Shown: piece after piece, positions 1-12,800 of the stretch | Position numbering within the stretch: the stretch's first letter is position 1 | Layout: each line of letters begins with the position of its first letter | DNA from: Bolinopsis microptera | Lineage: Eukaryota > Ctenophora > Tentaculata > Lobata > Bolinopsidae | DNA length: 64,000 nt | Assembly (NCBI RefSeq): GCF_026151205.1 | Contig: NC_087077.1 | Span: 6,782,483-6,846,482, forward strand | Reading direction: 5' to 3' | Translations under genes and position numbers: made by a program | The notes under the pieces: model-generated | The model's database searches: none | Seen by the model: the letters and a program-made list of their open reading frames with translations, nothing else | Told to the model about the DNA's origin: nothing

Positions 1-36
1 TGCAATTCTAAGAAGAATTACGTGAGTTATTAAACG

Positions 37-309
37 GCCAGGTAGCGCAGTTGGTTAGAACGCCATCTTTGCAAATCCTGAGATTGCGAGTTCGAATTCA
101 ACTGTCTGCCTAGTCGTGGGGTGAGCATCGTCGACTAATGATTCTGAGTGGTCTATGCAGCCCCCCGGTCTACTCAGCTGAATACTCGAGAAATCGGGTG
201 TGAGGTTTAAATGAGGAGCTGTAAATTGCAGCAAAGTCTCGGGCGAAGAAAGTATGGTACACACTACCTTAACCGTCACTGGCCAAATAAATCCTTCGGC
301 TTCCTGTAA
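37..309 (+). mobile_element. tRNA-derived SINE, copy 1
   Basis: The 5' end is tRNA-like. A-box-like TAGCGCAGTTGG lies near 42-53 and B-box-like GAGTTCGAATTC near 88-99, which would form an internal RNA polymerase III promoter. The unique body continues to about 309. A diverged copy lies reversed at 26444-26728 and matches over the whole length, including CTCGGGCGAAGAAAGT and CTTCGGCTTC near the 3' end. Two dispersed copies in opposite orientation with the same limits show a transposed element rather than a tRNA gene. No target duplication was clear. Confidence 0.85.
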
Positions 310-866
310 TTGGCTGGTTGCACTTGTGTAACAATGTGGCTGTTGGAATACACCGAAGTAAAATAAGTGTCTTGATAAAAAAGGGTTGCATGTGGGCAGT
401 TACTTTTGGGCCACCCTGTATTTATTATATATTTAAATTATACATTGATGATTGATGATTGATTTTCGTCGTACTATTTCGTCACATCTTCGGTTCCTGG
501 AATGAAATAATTTTACCTGGGAACCCCAAGCTATACACACCAAACTCACTAATTTAATCGGTCAATAGTAATTTAGTCAAAACCGCGAAATTTCGGTCAA
601 GGGGACGGCAGAAAAGCTCCTCTTCAAATAAGAGCTCACTAAACATAGGGTAATGGGAAAATGATACCCACTATTTAGTAGGGGTTCAAAACCCATTCCC
701 AAAATTGAAATTTGAGGTAAAATGGGTTTTTGGGGTTGGACACCATGTACTAACTGTTTTTCTGGGAAATAAGCAGCATACCCCCCTCCCCGTTTCAGGC
801 AATATATAAATGAATGCTTCTTTTAACATCAGTTATTAATTAATCAGCACAGGATAGAAGAATGTC
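310..866. other. Intergenic / putative 5' flank of the SCHIP1-like gene
   Basis: AT-rich sequence between the SINE and the first proposed coding exon. It would hold the promoter and 5' UTR of the downstream gene, but I see no convincing TATA or initiator signal and no coding exon. Confidence 0.4.
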
Positions 867-3800
867 ATGAACAAAGAAGCTGTCCTCGCAAACAACTGCA
901 CATTTCTCCAGGTTAAAGGCTACTTTTATGAATTTATGTATTCGTTTGTTTTAATTTGCATTTTAACTTAAATGTAATCAAATATCAATAATTTAAAAAT
1001 AAGTGTACCATTTAAACTATAGATTCATATTTTTGATTCAACTATTTTTTCATTAGTTTCAAATATCCTATGAGTATTGCTGAAAGCACAGTGTAAGGCC
1101 TACACGGACCGCCTCTATCTAGCCAATCCCTGTTTACATGCCGTGTAGCAGGGGACTAGAAAGAGCTAAACTAGTAAGCGGGGCGTAGCCAATACACTAT
1201 ACTCCCATCATTGAGTATATTACCAACCAGAAGGAAAATTTCCTTGTGTTTGGAATCTACCAAGACGAAAGTTGTACAATTCAGCGAAATTCCGAAGAAT
1301 CATTCCAGTAGACTAGGCGCATTGCAACCACAGCCACGGAAATACTTATGAGTATTGCTGATATGATAATCTTTTTTATCTTTTCAGCAATACAATCACT
1401 CGATAGCTGACAAATTCCGATACCAGGTACTTTTTCAGGAGTTCTGGAATTTTCTTGTTAGAAAAAGAGAATTATTTCTACTGTATTACAAATTCATTTT
1501 CTAAAGCTGACTGATTATTAGAGTCTTGTTGTGCCTACATTTTGAATAGTCAGTCAGGACCTGTTTATTTTGATATATTTGGTTGCGTCATTACTAGCTA
1601 ATTACTGGCTAATTACTGGCTGCGTAATCCTCTAAATTACTTGCAGGGCAACACGCAAGTAGAAGCAGCAGTAACAATACAGAGATTCTACAGGGCATAC
1701 GTTGCTCGTAAAGTTTTCTCCAGACTTCTAGCTGAAGAACTTAACAAGGTGATTTATATAATGTGTTTTTCTGATTTCATTGGAAGACGAATCCTATGAC
1801 GATCTAAAAGTTAAAACTTAATCTGTTGTTTAAAACTAAAATTTAAAAACTGTCGAATTTATTTGAGTGGGAGAGCTACGGGATTTGCTGTATGTGATTT
1901 AATTGTCAGCTTCCAAATCTGTTACATTTGCTGATGCTACTATTATAGATATGTAGCAACAATTATTGTATTCGAGAAGAAATCTCACAGTATCGCTAAA
2001 TAAGATATCACAATATCCTTAGTACAAAAGAATACACAGATCAGCATTTCCTGCATTTCTGCACAGTTTTATTGGTCACTCGGAATTACAAAACAGTGTA
2101 GCGATGGAGATATTGTATCAGCTACTCTAGGGCACTGTTCCCGCAGACCTAAGCTTTCAGGATATAATTAATGATGAACAAAAAATACCCCGAAATTTGG
2201 TATAAAAATACAGACTACAGTAGTTACTCACTTTCATAGCTATTTCCACATTTCCGACTCATCTTGGCCATTCCCAACAAACAAATGTTTTTGTTACTCA
2301 TTAAAAAGGAGTTTCATATATATACTGTTTTGTAGGAAGAAGAAGAGTTTTTCCAACGAGAATTAGAGCGAGCATCAGAGTCAACAGTATGGCTGCAAAG
2401 GTAAGCACCCCTCTAGTATCACATGCGTTATTTCTTAAATGATTTTATATAATTCGCAAATTGTGTGCTTTATTTTTTCACTATTTCATTTTGATATCGT
2501 ATATAGTTTCTTTGGAACAGATGTTCTTCTTGGATGGCAACATCGAAATCTCTAAAGAAATCGGTTGGTATTTTAGTATGTGCTGTTTAGTGAGGGTGTG
2601 AAAGTCTAAAATTGTATATTTTGTAGTGCGATTGAGGAGATATTCATGCTTTTCTCGGCGATTCAATTGAATTTGTCCATATTTGGAAACCTCAGAAACT
2701 ATTACTTGGCTGTTAATGTGCTAACTTACATTTGAAAAATGTTAGTTTTATTGCGTAAAATACATTGCTCTACATTTCTAGAGAGTACTGTTTCCGGGAA
2801 CGATGGAGTGTGTTTGTTCAGGATCGAATATTATGAAAATATATATGGAATATAATTTGCGGTCTGATTGTATGTGTGTACGTGTGTGATTATAAGCGAA
2901 CAGTGGGATCATAGCGGAATAACTAACATTTCATTATATATGTCTGATGGGCAGGCGGATTATCTGTAGTACTGTAAATATAACATTAACACACGATGTT
3001 TTCAATCCACTAATCAACGAGCAAGCTTTTGTGAGATTGCGTTTTTATTATATAATCAGATTGTGGGTCAAGATTGAACATTTATGATTGTTCTCTTACA
3101 TATCGTTATATATAACTGTTTTCTTGTAGCCGATGGCAGAACCATGCAAACAGATTGATTCTAAAAATGACATCATCGGAGTGTACTTCCTGAGTGTACT
3201 TGAGAATTATGTTTTTTGTGGTAAACAATCTACTTCCTTTTTTCGAAGAAAATTATGTTCACGTGTGTTTGTGTGCATTTTGTGAGAGTTCTTCTCTATG
3301 TTTGATATAATGAGTGTGTGTACTGTAAAGGAATTTAGCTCTTAAATATCTGGGACGGAGTTTTTAATCGTGAGAAGTTCAGACACTAATAGCCCCCGAA
3401 AAAAAAGTAAATTTTAAAGGTTCAAGTTGTAACGCGCAGCTATAAAATTATGTAAAGAGTTGAAGTGTGCTCACAGTCACTGTAACTTAATTTGTATGCG
3501 CGTAGTCAAATGTTGTGCGCGCAAGGTCAGCATGTGATCATATCCTTGTTTAGAACAAGCCACTATTCATTGCCATTGATTGGCATTTTATGTTTATTTT
3601 TGATACATCTCAACTGTGTTTGAACGTTAAGCACGCAATATAAACACTAATTATTATCGTGGTGTCATTATTAATCTCATATCAGGTCCAAGTTGAAGCG
3701 GAAGTTGACTGAAAAGGAAACTGTAGATAAGAACATTGCAAGAAGAAGAGAACAAAGTGCTATATGGTAAGACGAACCAAAATTTATAATATTTGCTTGC

Positions 3801-6800
3801 AATCGTGTAGCAATTTATAAACCATCAATCATCTCTTGACATCTCATGTCATAATTCATTTTATGGGGGACGGGAAGCTTTATTCATAGTGTCATACTAA
3901 CCAAGCCAATACGGTTAACGTAGGTTTGATAATTTGATTAAAGATGGTGACCCTGCTATAATGATAATACTTGATTTCAGTCTTAATACCCTAGCTTTAA
4001 TAACCTAGCTGGCTTTGTCATGAAAATTATCAAGTTGGTGCCAGTAGACCGGCTTCAATTACCGGGTACCACGTTATCGCACCCGTTATCTTAAGTTTAC
4101 TTTATCATATAATTCGTTTCATTATCATTGTGCTGTGGTACATGTTGCGGTTCGTTTCTTCCGTACTTTCTCTAACAGTCTTCAGATACGTCATTTTAAT
4201 TGGGTTTACTAATTTTACTGAGACTATTTATTTATCCATAACTAAACATGTACCATGCATGCATGATCAATGCTTATTGATGTTTTATATAGATGGAGTT
4301 CGGCGGCTTTACTTGCGATGTATTTTGCCCACGTTTTTTGTCTTGAAATCCATACTCCAGCTTCTATCCAAACAATCTAAACCGGTAAATAATTTAAGAG
4401 TTTCCTCGTGTGATATTGCTCCGGTAGCCATTATTCTGGCCACGTAAATTGCTACCAATATCCCTGTGCTTATCAGATTAAAGGAACCTATATATATAGT
4501 GGCTAAGCACCGTTGCGGTTTTATCTCGTGAAATTCTAAGTATTGCCTAACTGCAATATCAGAGAAGGACCAAAATAGCTCTTAAGTCAGATCTCTTGCC
4601 TTAATGGCCCACATTTGTAATCTGAAATAACTGCCGGACCATAAAGTACCGATGACACCAATTCTTGTCAGACGACACGAAAGTGGCACTTAGAATATAG
4701 CTTATACGGTGCTTTTACAAAATTCATCATCCTTGGTGACTTAAGAATTCTGACCGTTAAAATAGCATTCATTCGATATCCAATATTATATCATCTTTAA
4801 ATTTGGAATTTGGACTGCCTGCTTTAACTTAGATTACTTAAGTTGAGATAAATAGTCTCGTAAAAATCGTTTACAAATTCGCAATTTCGCTTAATGTTCC
4901 CGCATTAGTCTTTAATCGTCCCTTGCTAAAGTTTACATGGGCATTAGGCAGTTAGATTTACCACGGACCTTTATAAGTTTATTAAATCAAATAAAAATGT
5001 TGTCAATTTCAGAACCCCAAGTTAAATATAGAACATTTTTATTTTATTTTGTTTCGTCAACCCGAAGGACGAACCCTAAAACTTAAGGTTCCCGTGCTTC
5101 CCAGAGATGTATTACGTAGACGTTATGAGTGGTTAAAGAAAGGGTGTTTCCCGAAATAGCGAATTGACTCCTTTGTAGAAATGCAACTAGGTAACAATAT
5201 AGGTTTATCAGTTACCACTGGGCGACAGCATTTTTGGCTCAAATACGAATTTGATGTATTACTTAGAAGCTATGAGTGGTTAAAGAAAGGTTGTTTCGCG
5301 AAATAGCGAATTGACTCCTTTGTGGTACTGTAACTAGGTAAAAATATAGGTTTATCACTGGGCGACAGCATTTTTGGCTCAAATACGAATTTATATCCAA
5401 TGCTGAACGCATTAAAAAGTAGTCTCCGTGCGTCACAGTAAAGTTCGAATTTGCAAACAGGCGGATATTTTGCCGACAAAGTTACATATTTTAGTTGATC
5501 AAAAATGCTGATACGACAGATGATGTACTTAGCTAGTTAAAACCTTATATAAAGCACTGTGTGTGCCGCTTTAATTTTGTACCCTCGGACATAAACCTTT
5601 CACAGCAATGCTCGACGGGCTTATATTATTATTATCCATGGTACAGCAACACTGGAATATACAGGCCAATTAAATGATTATGTTTAACATTGGTTCGTCT
5701 GCTTGATAGGATCCGGATAATTTAAAGTACACTTTATTAAACTTGTAAGGATCAGCTAAGAAGCGAACGTTTTAGTCATTCATTGGTCATTTGAATCAGA
5801 TTAAACCATGTAAATGGAGATTGGAATGGCGATTATCGTTGAACTTTTTTAATGATCAATGGAGGTATCAAATTCCAATTACCTTAATTTATTAATTGTT
5901 TATCTTGGCTGTATCATATGTGATATGATACTTGATCCGTCTGAAAGGCTGCTAACATTTCATCCTTTAAAAATTAAAGCTTTAAAATAAATGTTTACAC
6001 ACTGTAACTGTACTTTTTAACAGAGTACAAACACTTAACTTTTGACCATGCTGGTTGTTTTTGCAGCATTCAACTTGTTTAAATATTTGTATTCTATTTT
6101 TGTCCATTACAAGTCACGGTCACAACCCTATTGCTAATATCGTGTATTTATACCACCATGGTAATTAGGTATTATGACATAGTAATATTATTAATGTGCT
6201 CGACACAGTCAATAATCTAACCATACTGTTCCAATACATTGAACATGTGGCTTACATCAGTGTTATTATGACGTCATCAAAAGAGTATACTAGTATGACG
6301 TCATCGATGGGCCTTGTTGGTTGAACTACCCTTGACGTATCTGCCCCTCCAAACTCCCGTCTAATCAGAGGTCTGGATTCTCTCCACACGCCAATAAACA
6401 AGCCTTATTCGGTCACGTGGTTCGCTGAGGGTGTTGACAACCCTCGTCTTCACGCAGCTCCTTCTCCATTGGTCGGTATCTGGCGTTGTGATTCCTGATT
6501 GGTCCGTGGACTTAGCCTGAAATTTGAAGCACAAATATTCCCAAATATTTGCTTCTTGTTGGCACGTTTTATTGGGATTGAAATTACATTTTAATAACTG
6601 TTGTTCTAGGGCATCGTTCCAATATTATGAACCCTCCCAGATTTGACCGTATCGAGCTTTATACTATTTTAGCATATTTAGTATTTGATATTTGGTACTT
6701 ACTTTATTTATCCAGTCGACGGGGTTATGTTGTTGGCTTGACCGCGAATTAGGAAACCCTCCCGCGACGCCACAAATTCCTAAATTCTAAGTCAGTCACT

Positions 6801-9800
6801 TCTATATCACTATTTTTAAGGTTCCAGGCTTCAAATATTTCACACTCCCCTTGTAACTCAAATCGTATGAATAATATGAATATATTACAATTTTTATTTT
6901 GCTATCATCTGCAGTTGCTGTTATCCATATCAGCATATGCTTCTTTAAATTGTTATTGATTTATTTGACGGACGTCATTCATTAACTGGACGCTATTCTG
7001 AATATTTAATTAATATTAGGGGATAATTAGTTAAAGTTACGCCTTACTACAAAATGTGTACTGTTGAAAAGCTCTGTATACGAATTGTATACCGAAAATA
7101 GAAGACATTTGGTCACATTCTAAAAAGCCAGCTATTAAATGAGACAGTTAGTATACCGAGGGACTAGGTTACCTCGACCGAATTTATTATATTTTAAGAA
7201 CTGACTATTAGATCCTGTTTGTATTGGTAGTAATACTAATAACAATATTCTATTTTAAGAGCGATTTATCCGTATCTTTTCTATTCATCACAGCAACTCT
7301 TCCTCTTGTAAAATGATAATAGTATCACGTCAAACGTGTATTCGTCGTGCTATTTTTAGAGTTCGTATTCAAATCTTTAACGTTATTAATATAGATGTTG
7401 TCTCATAATTCAGTTGCCCGTTTTTATCAACGAGATTATGCGTCTAATTCCTAATATAATACGCTTGTCCCTTTTGCAAAGCCTTTTTACGTTAAAAATT
7501 ATCAGACCCAAACCATAATTATTTTATTATCTCAAATTCCACATTATCTCAAATTCCCCATATTATTTAACCAATACCCCACACACATAACATATAACCT
7601 GGCAGGTGTCTGGTGTACCGTGTAAGCACCATTGTAAGGTACACCTACAGTAGTCCCAGCACACGTACCCACTTATATTACTAGAGAACACACACGCACG
7701 CAATCCAGGTTTAATACCATGATTGGGCTCGCTTTATAATATGTCTTAGGCTAGCGAGCACTATTGTACAGTAGTGCTCCTCTTGAGTGCTGCCAGACCG
7801 AGAGATCCTAATGGTTCGTTGTTCAAGTTCTCCTTTAATTTGATTGGATGTTGTCCAAGTTCTTCTATGATTTGATTGGCTGTCGTATGAGTGTTCGGTA
7901 GGTTTGATTGGCCGAATCTTGAGATACTGAACTGTTTCTTTCGGTGACTGACCATTAGGAACCCTAGGATTGCTTATCGGCGTTTCTTTGGTCGCTTACA
8001 TCCCAACGAAACGGTCTGACTATAAAGTATAAAGTTCATTATTGACCGTTATATCATTTTATAAGTACTATATATATGTGCATAATGCATATGATAAGAA
8101 AAGTATGACCGAGTCTCTGGTTGTGACGCGTGATGGTTTAATGGACTGTATCCAATAAGTCCAATATAAGATTCTCTTACTGGTTGTCGGTTATCTTTCC
8201 TTCAGCTGTCTGACAACTCATCGGACACGGACAGCTGATAATATTGACGAAACTTTGGTTCGGGACAATTTTGATATTTTTGACAGATTTGCAGCAGGGT
8301 TGATAATCATGAATCTTTGGTCAAAGATGCATTTGAGACAATCAACACGCACTGTACCAAAAGTATTTAACAGCACTAGAGCAACTAAACTCGTGCTAGT
8401 CTGCCAATATCACACAACACTCAAAGATTTACCTTTTAGTGGATCAATTAGATAGTCGATAATGTCGGATATATATATTATATAATATTGCTCTATAATA
8501 ATCTATATTTGCGATATGAATGGCGGAGTCCTTTCTATTATTGACCGCATGACTGGATTTTGTCTTAAACTAGAGGACCGCTATAAAATTGGACTCATAT
8601 CCGGAACGGCGCAACCGTTGATTAACATCAACCCCGACCCGATTGTGATTAAATATCTATTTTTGGGCAGGTTAACGAACTTCTAAATTTAACCAACTTC
8701 TTGCCTTATTAAGTTGTGGAGCCTCTTAAATTTGGTAATTTGTTCCGTTGCAGGAGTAACTGCACTAAATACTTAAATATCAGTGCATTTTATAAAAAAT
8801 TTCCATTAAATTTAAATTTCGAACCAAGTAATTTGTCCTCTGAATGAGACGTAGCACGCTCCTAGACGCTTAACGCCAATATTTTGGTGGTTCCATCAGC
8901 TCCTTATATATCTCAAGCACCCAATATTTCAGTCTGACACACTTGATTGGTGTAAAATCTTTAATTATTTAGTTTCATACAATGCATCAGTAATCAGTAT
9001 TAGTATTACCGATATCTTTTCAAGCATAAGTTTCCAGTATAGAAGAACATTTCTGGGATGTTTAGATTAAGCGCTGGCGACTGCCGAGTATAAGTATTAT
9101 CTTAATCGTGGTGTTATTAAACTTCAATTTACTATTATTATCGATGCTTGTAAAGGTGGTCGTGCAATAACCACTGTTAGTATTGGGTAATGTTATTTAG
9201 TGCTGATGTCCTCAATGGAGCGTTGTTCTTTAACTTACTGAAATGGTAGCCGCTGTGAAAGTTGTCTGAAGTTAGTTAGCTATTGCACTTCAAGTTCATA
9301 TCCGGGATATCCTGGGGAATTGAGCCACGGGGCCGCCATACTTTTAACTTTTCTTCTGTTAAACCTCCCACAGTAAGCGACGGACGATAGAGTGAAGTTG
9401 TCAGGTAGCTCTTCAAAAAGGGGTGTAATACTATAAATACATCCGGAATCCGGAATCCGGAAATGGCGCCAAATCGAAAGCGGTTCTCTACTTTTGTTAT
9501 TCACTGTCACACTTCTGGCTCATTGCATTGGTATTGACATCGACGCTCATTAGTAGTTTAGGCACAATTAGCATTTTAGTGAGAAAATCTAGGTTTTATT
9601 ATATTTTATTTTTATGAGATTTACTTTCTAAGATAATATGTTTATTGTTAATCCAACATGACTTTTGCCTGAAAGTTAAACTGAAATTATAAGATTTCAA
9701 CACCAGATTACTTTACACAACTGAGTAAAAGTGTTGGTTATTGGTTCTCCGTTTGTCGCATCAGAAGTTTCTTTAATTATGTTAATGCAGTGTTGAAAAC

Positions 9801-12800
9801 ATTGAGTGCTCTTTTTCCATCGGCTCTATATAACATATATATACTACTATATTACAACAGTCAACAGCGTTATATGTGCAGCACAGCTCTTTCTATAGAA
9901 ATAACGATATCCAGTAATGTTATCGTTTAGATTGGATTGCTCTCGCAGTGTCTCGCCAGCAATCAGCATCGACCGAATTGTGAAATTTCCGGGGCACATC
10001 CCTTTTTTTAGACTGCAAAATGAAATGAGCCGTGAGAGCAGCTCAGGTACATATATATTTTTACTGAATGTGTCAATATGAGATTGCCATGATCAGCTCG
10101 TCTAAAAATAGATATCTTTTAGCAACTGTATTACCGTTGTACTCGGGCAAACACTGTGCATACATTGCAGTGTTGTTATTCGTTGTTTGATGTTTATGTG
10201 ATTTGTGTTGACAAACAATCGTGTCCAGATTAAGTGCTTAAGTGAAATGGTCTCCTGCAAAATATTTAAAGTCTATTTTTCGTGGCTCGTGCGTAGATAG
10301 AACTGAGATTGTCGTTAGAAAAGAAGTCTAACTAAACGCCCATTTAGTGATTCCATAGCCTGATTCCTGATTCCTGATACTTGATAGTGATGAAAGAATT
10401 GGGAAAGAGCCGAGTTAGAGTGACATTGCCAGCTTGGCATATCTGTTTTGCTATAGCTATTGTATTAGCTATAGTAGCTATTGTGTAGCTATTCTGTAGC
10501 TATTGTGATGTTAACGTGCTTATTTTTTTGGGTATTATTAATTATTGAAGTTGTATGCTTTAATTTTAATGGGGCAAATTTTGAAAGAAGCGAAATAAAA
10601 ACTTTTAATGTTAGGCTGGATCGCTATCAAAAGTTCTCCATTAGAATGCACTGATTATGACTCCACCATTATGTTACTTAATAAATTGTTTGTAGTTGTA
10701 AAATTATAAGCTTTAAAAAATTTGCTCTACCGTCTGGCTCGTAAGTTCAATTTGTAGTACATCTTGAAATCAAACAAAAGTATCCTCGATTCTCTTTAAA
10801 CATCTTTAGATATTTTCTCGACAATGTTATGTCGGTCAAAATAATTATAATACTTTGTTGTATTATAATATTTTTAAATGCATTCGGCTACGGTGCCCCG
10901 ATACCACAAAGAAATATATTTAAAAGCAAGACGTCTTCACTTTTAGAAAATCAGCCTCTGAATTTGGAACCATTGTATCAATTTAAATATGAAATCTAGA
11001 CATCTTTCATCTTTGTCTAAAGGTCCTCAAATTGACAAATCGTTGCATGTAACATTTAAATTGCCTTTTCTAAGTTCGAGAGTGTTCGACTTGACACTTG
11101 ACAGCCTATACATTACGGTGGAAGTACAACAGAAAGTAATAAGTATTCGTGTTATTATATAACGAGTTAATCATGTATTTATGTTTCCTGTCAACGAAAT
11201 ATACCAGTCCCGCCCATTTATGTGATATTTCCAGGTTTTCAAGTTAGAATATTTGTTTTGAGTTTCTCAGTCTAGTTTTTTTTTGTCAGGATTCGATTTG
11301 GAGGCGGAATATTCGGCAATCAGCATCTAATTAAATTATTCTATCGGTGTTTACAATAAATGAAGTCGGGTATAAATAATAGTATTATGGAACAGTAGAA
11401 AAGGATCTTTTCAACACGAAATTTGTATTCGTCATTCGATTACATTACAGGTTTCCTTTTGACAAGCTCTGACTGTTTTCTACTTACTGCTATTGTCTGA
11501 TGTTAACCAGCATATAATGCATTAACCATCGTTCAACTTTAAAACACAATTTTTTCATATGTTGTCTGTATAACTTATAACAAAGAACGGTTTACAGGCT
11601 TCTTGTGTAAACCGTCTAATTCCTCTACTTACAACATCCGACTCACAATTCTTAGAAATTATCCCCAGAGGTACCTTCCTTTGGTTCGCCCCGGGTCTCC
11701 ACCAATATTCGCTTGAAAGTGTCAGCCCTCCGGAACATTGTCGCCACTCTAAAATTAGTCGCTTGTTAAATACTAATTACCGCCCACTCGTTAAGACGGA
11801 TCAGTCATTTGTCTTAACTTCTTTAAACGTATTAAGCCTGTTTAATTATAGCACAGCGTCATGTTGGTAAGTAAGTGACAGTTGTTGTTTAAAAGTTTAA
11901 CAAGAACATGTTGGTTAATGTTTAGCGAGACTTGTCATTGTCATTGCCAGAACTTTCTGATTTGTCAAAGTTTCACAGTTTGACCTCTCACCGCCCCCCA
12001 GTATTGACGTCTCATGCCAATAAAAATAAAAGTAACAGTGTACCACTACCACTAGCTCACTAGCTGATAAGTTACTGCTCCAGGGTGCTCATTACCGGCA
12101 TAATGGCTAACCAAGTATCAAACTCTCTTATTAAACTGTGAAAACTAATCTAGTGTCCTGGCTGATTATTTAACTGATGGGTTAACCCGGTGTTGCTACC
12201 ACGGGGAACTGGTATTTTAGGTATTTGAAATATGAGCACATAAATTGAGGAAGCGGTTAGCGGAGGAAGTTTTTATATCGCATGGCGACAATGTGAATTA
12301 CGCCCTATCATGATAATGTCATGTCACTTATCACATAATTTGGCTTGATTTTATGGTGTATTTATTTTTTCCTTTTCACCCTTTTGAAAAAAGGCAATAG
12401 TGAAAGGTTACGAATGGAGGTTTTTGCAGAAAAACGTGGATTTTGGAGAACGAGATAGGTGGGTTTAAATATGTCGTGTGTCCTTCCTTCCGTTCGTTAC
12501 CATGCAACGAAAAAGTTGGCGCGCGCGAGGATTGCTTGCGGAGATGTGATGTATAGATAGCCTGTGATCTATGAATGCGCGGCGCGACTGTGTTTTAATG
12601 TATTATATGATGTATGTAATGTATAATATTACTATTAGGTAATACGCCCAATTTGTACGTGGCACGCGTAGTGTATTGATGTGTACACGAGTATAGTTTA
12701 CCTTTGCTGATAATTTCTTGAATTACAGAGACAAGTTAAGTTCTACGGCAATTGAACTGAATTTCAAGTGTTTCCCGTATTTGATGCATAATTTATCAAT

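Noticed and set aside
37-110. Functional tRNA gene
   Set aside because: Acceptor stem does not close and the tRNA-like head is fused to a repeated SINE body.
4130-4447. 105-residue open frame in the large intron
   Set aside because: No start context, no similarity and no splice signals; AT-rich chance frame.
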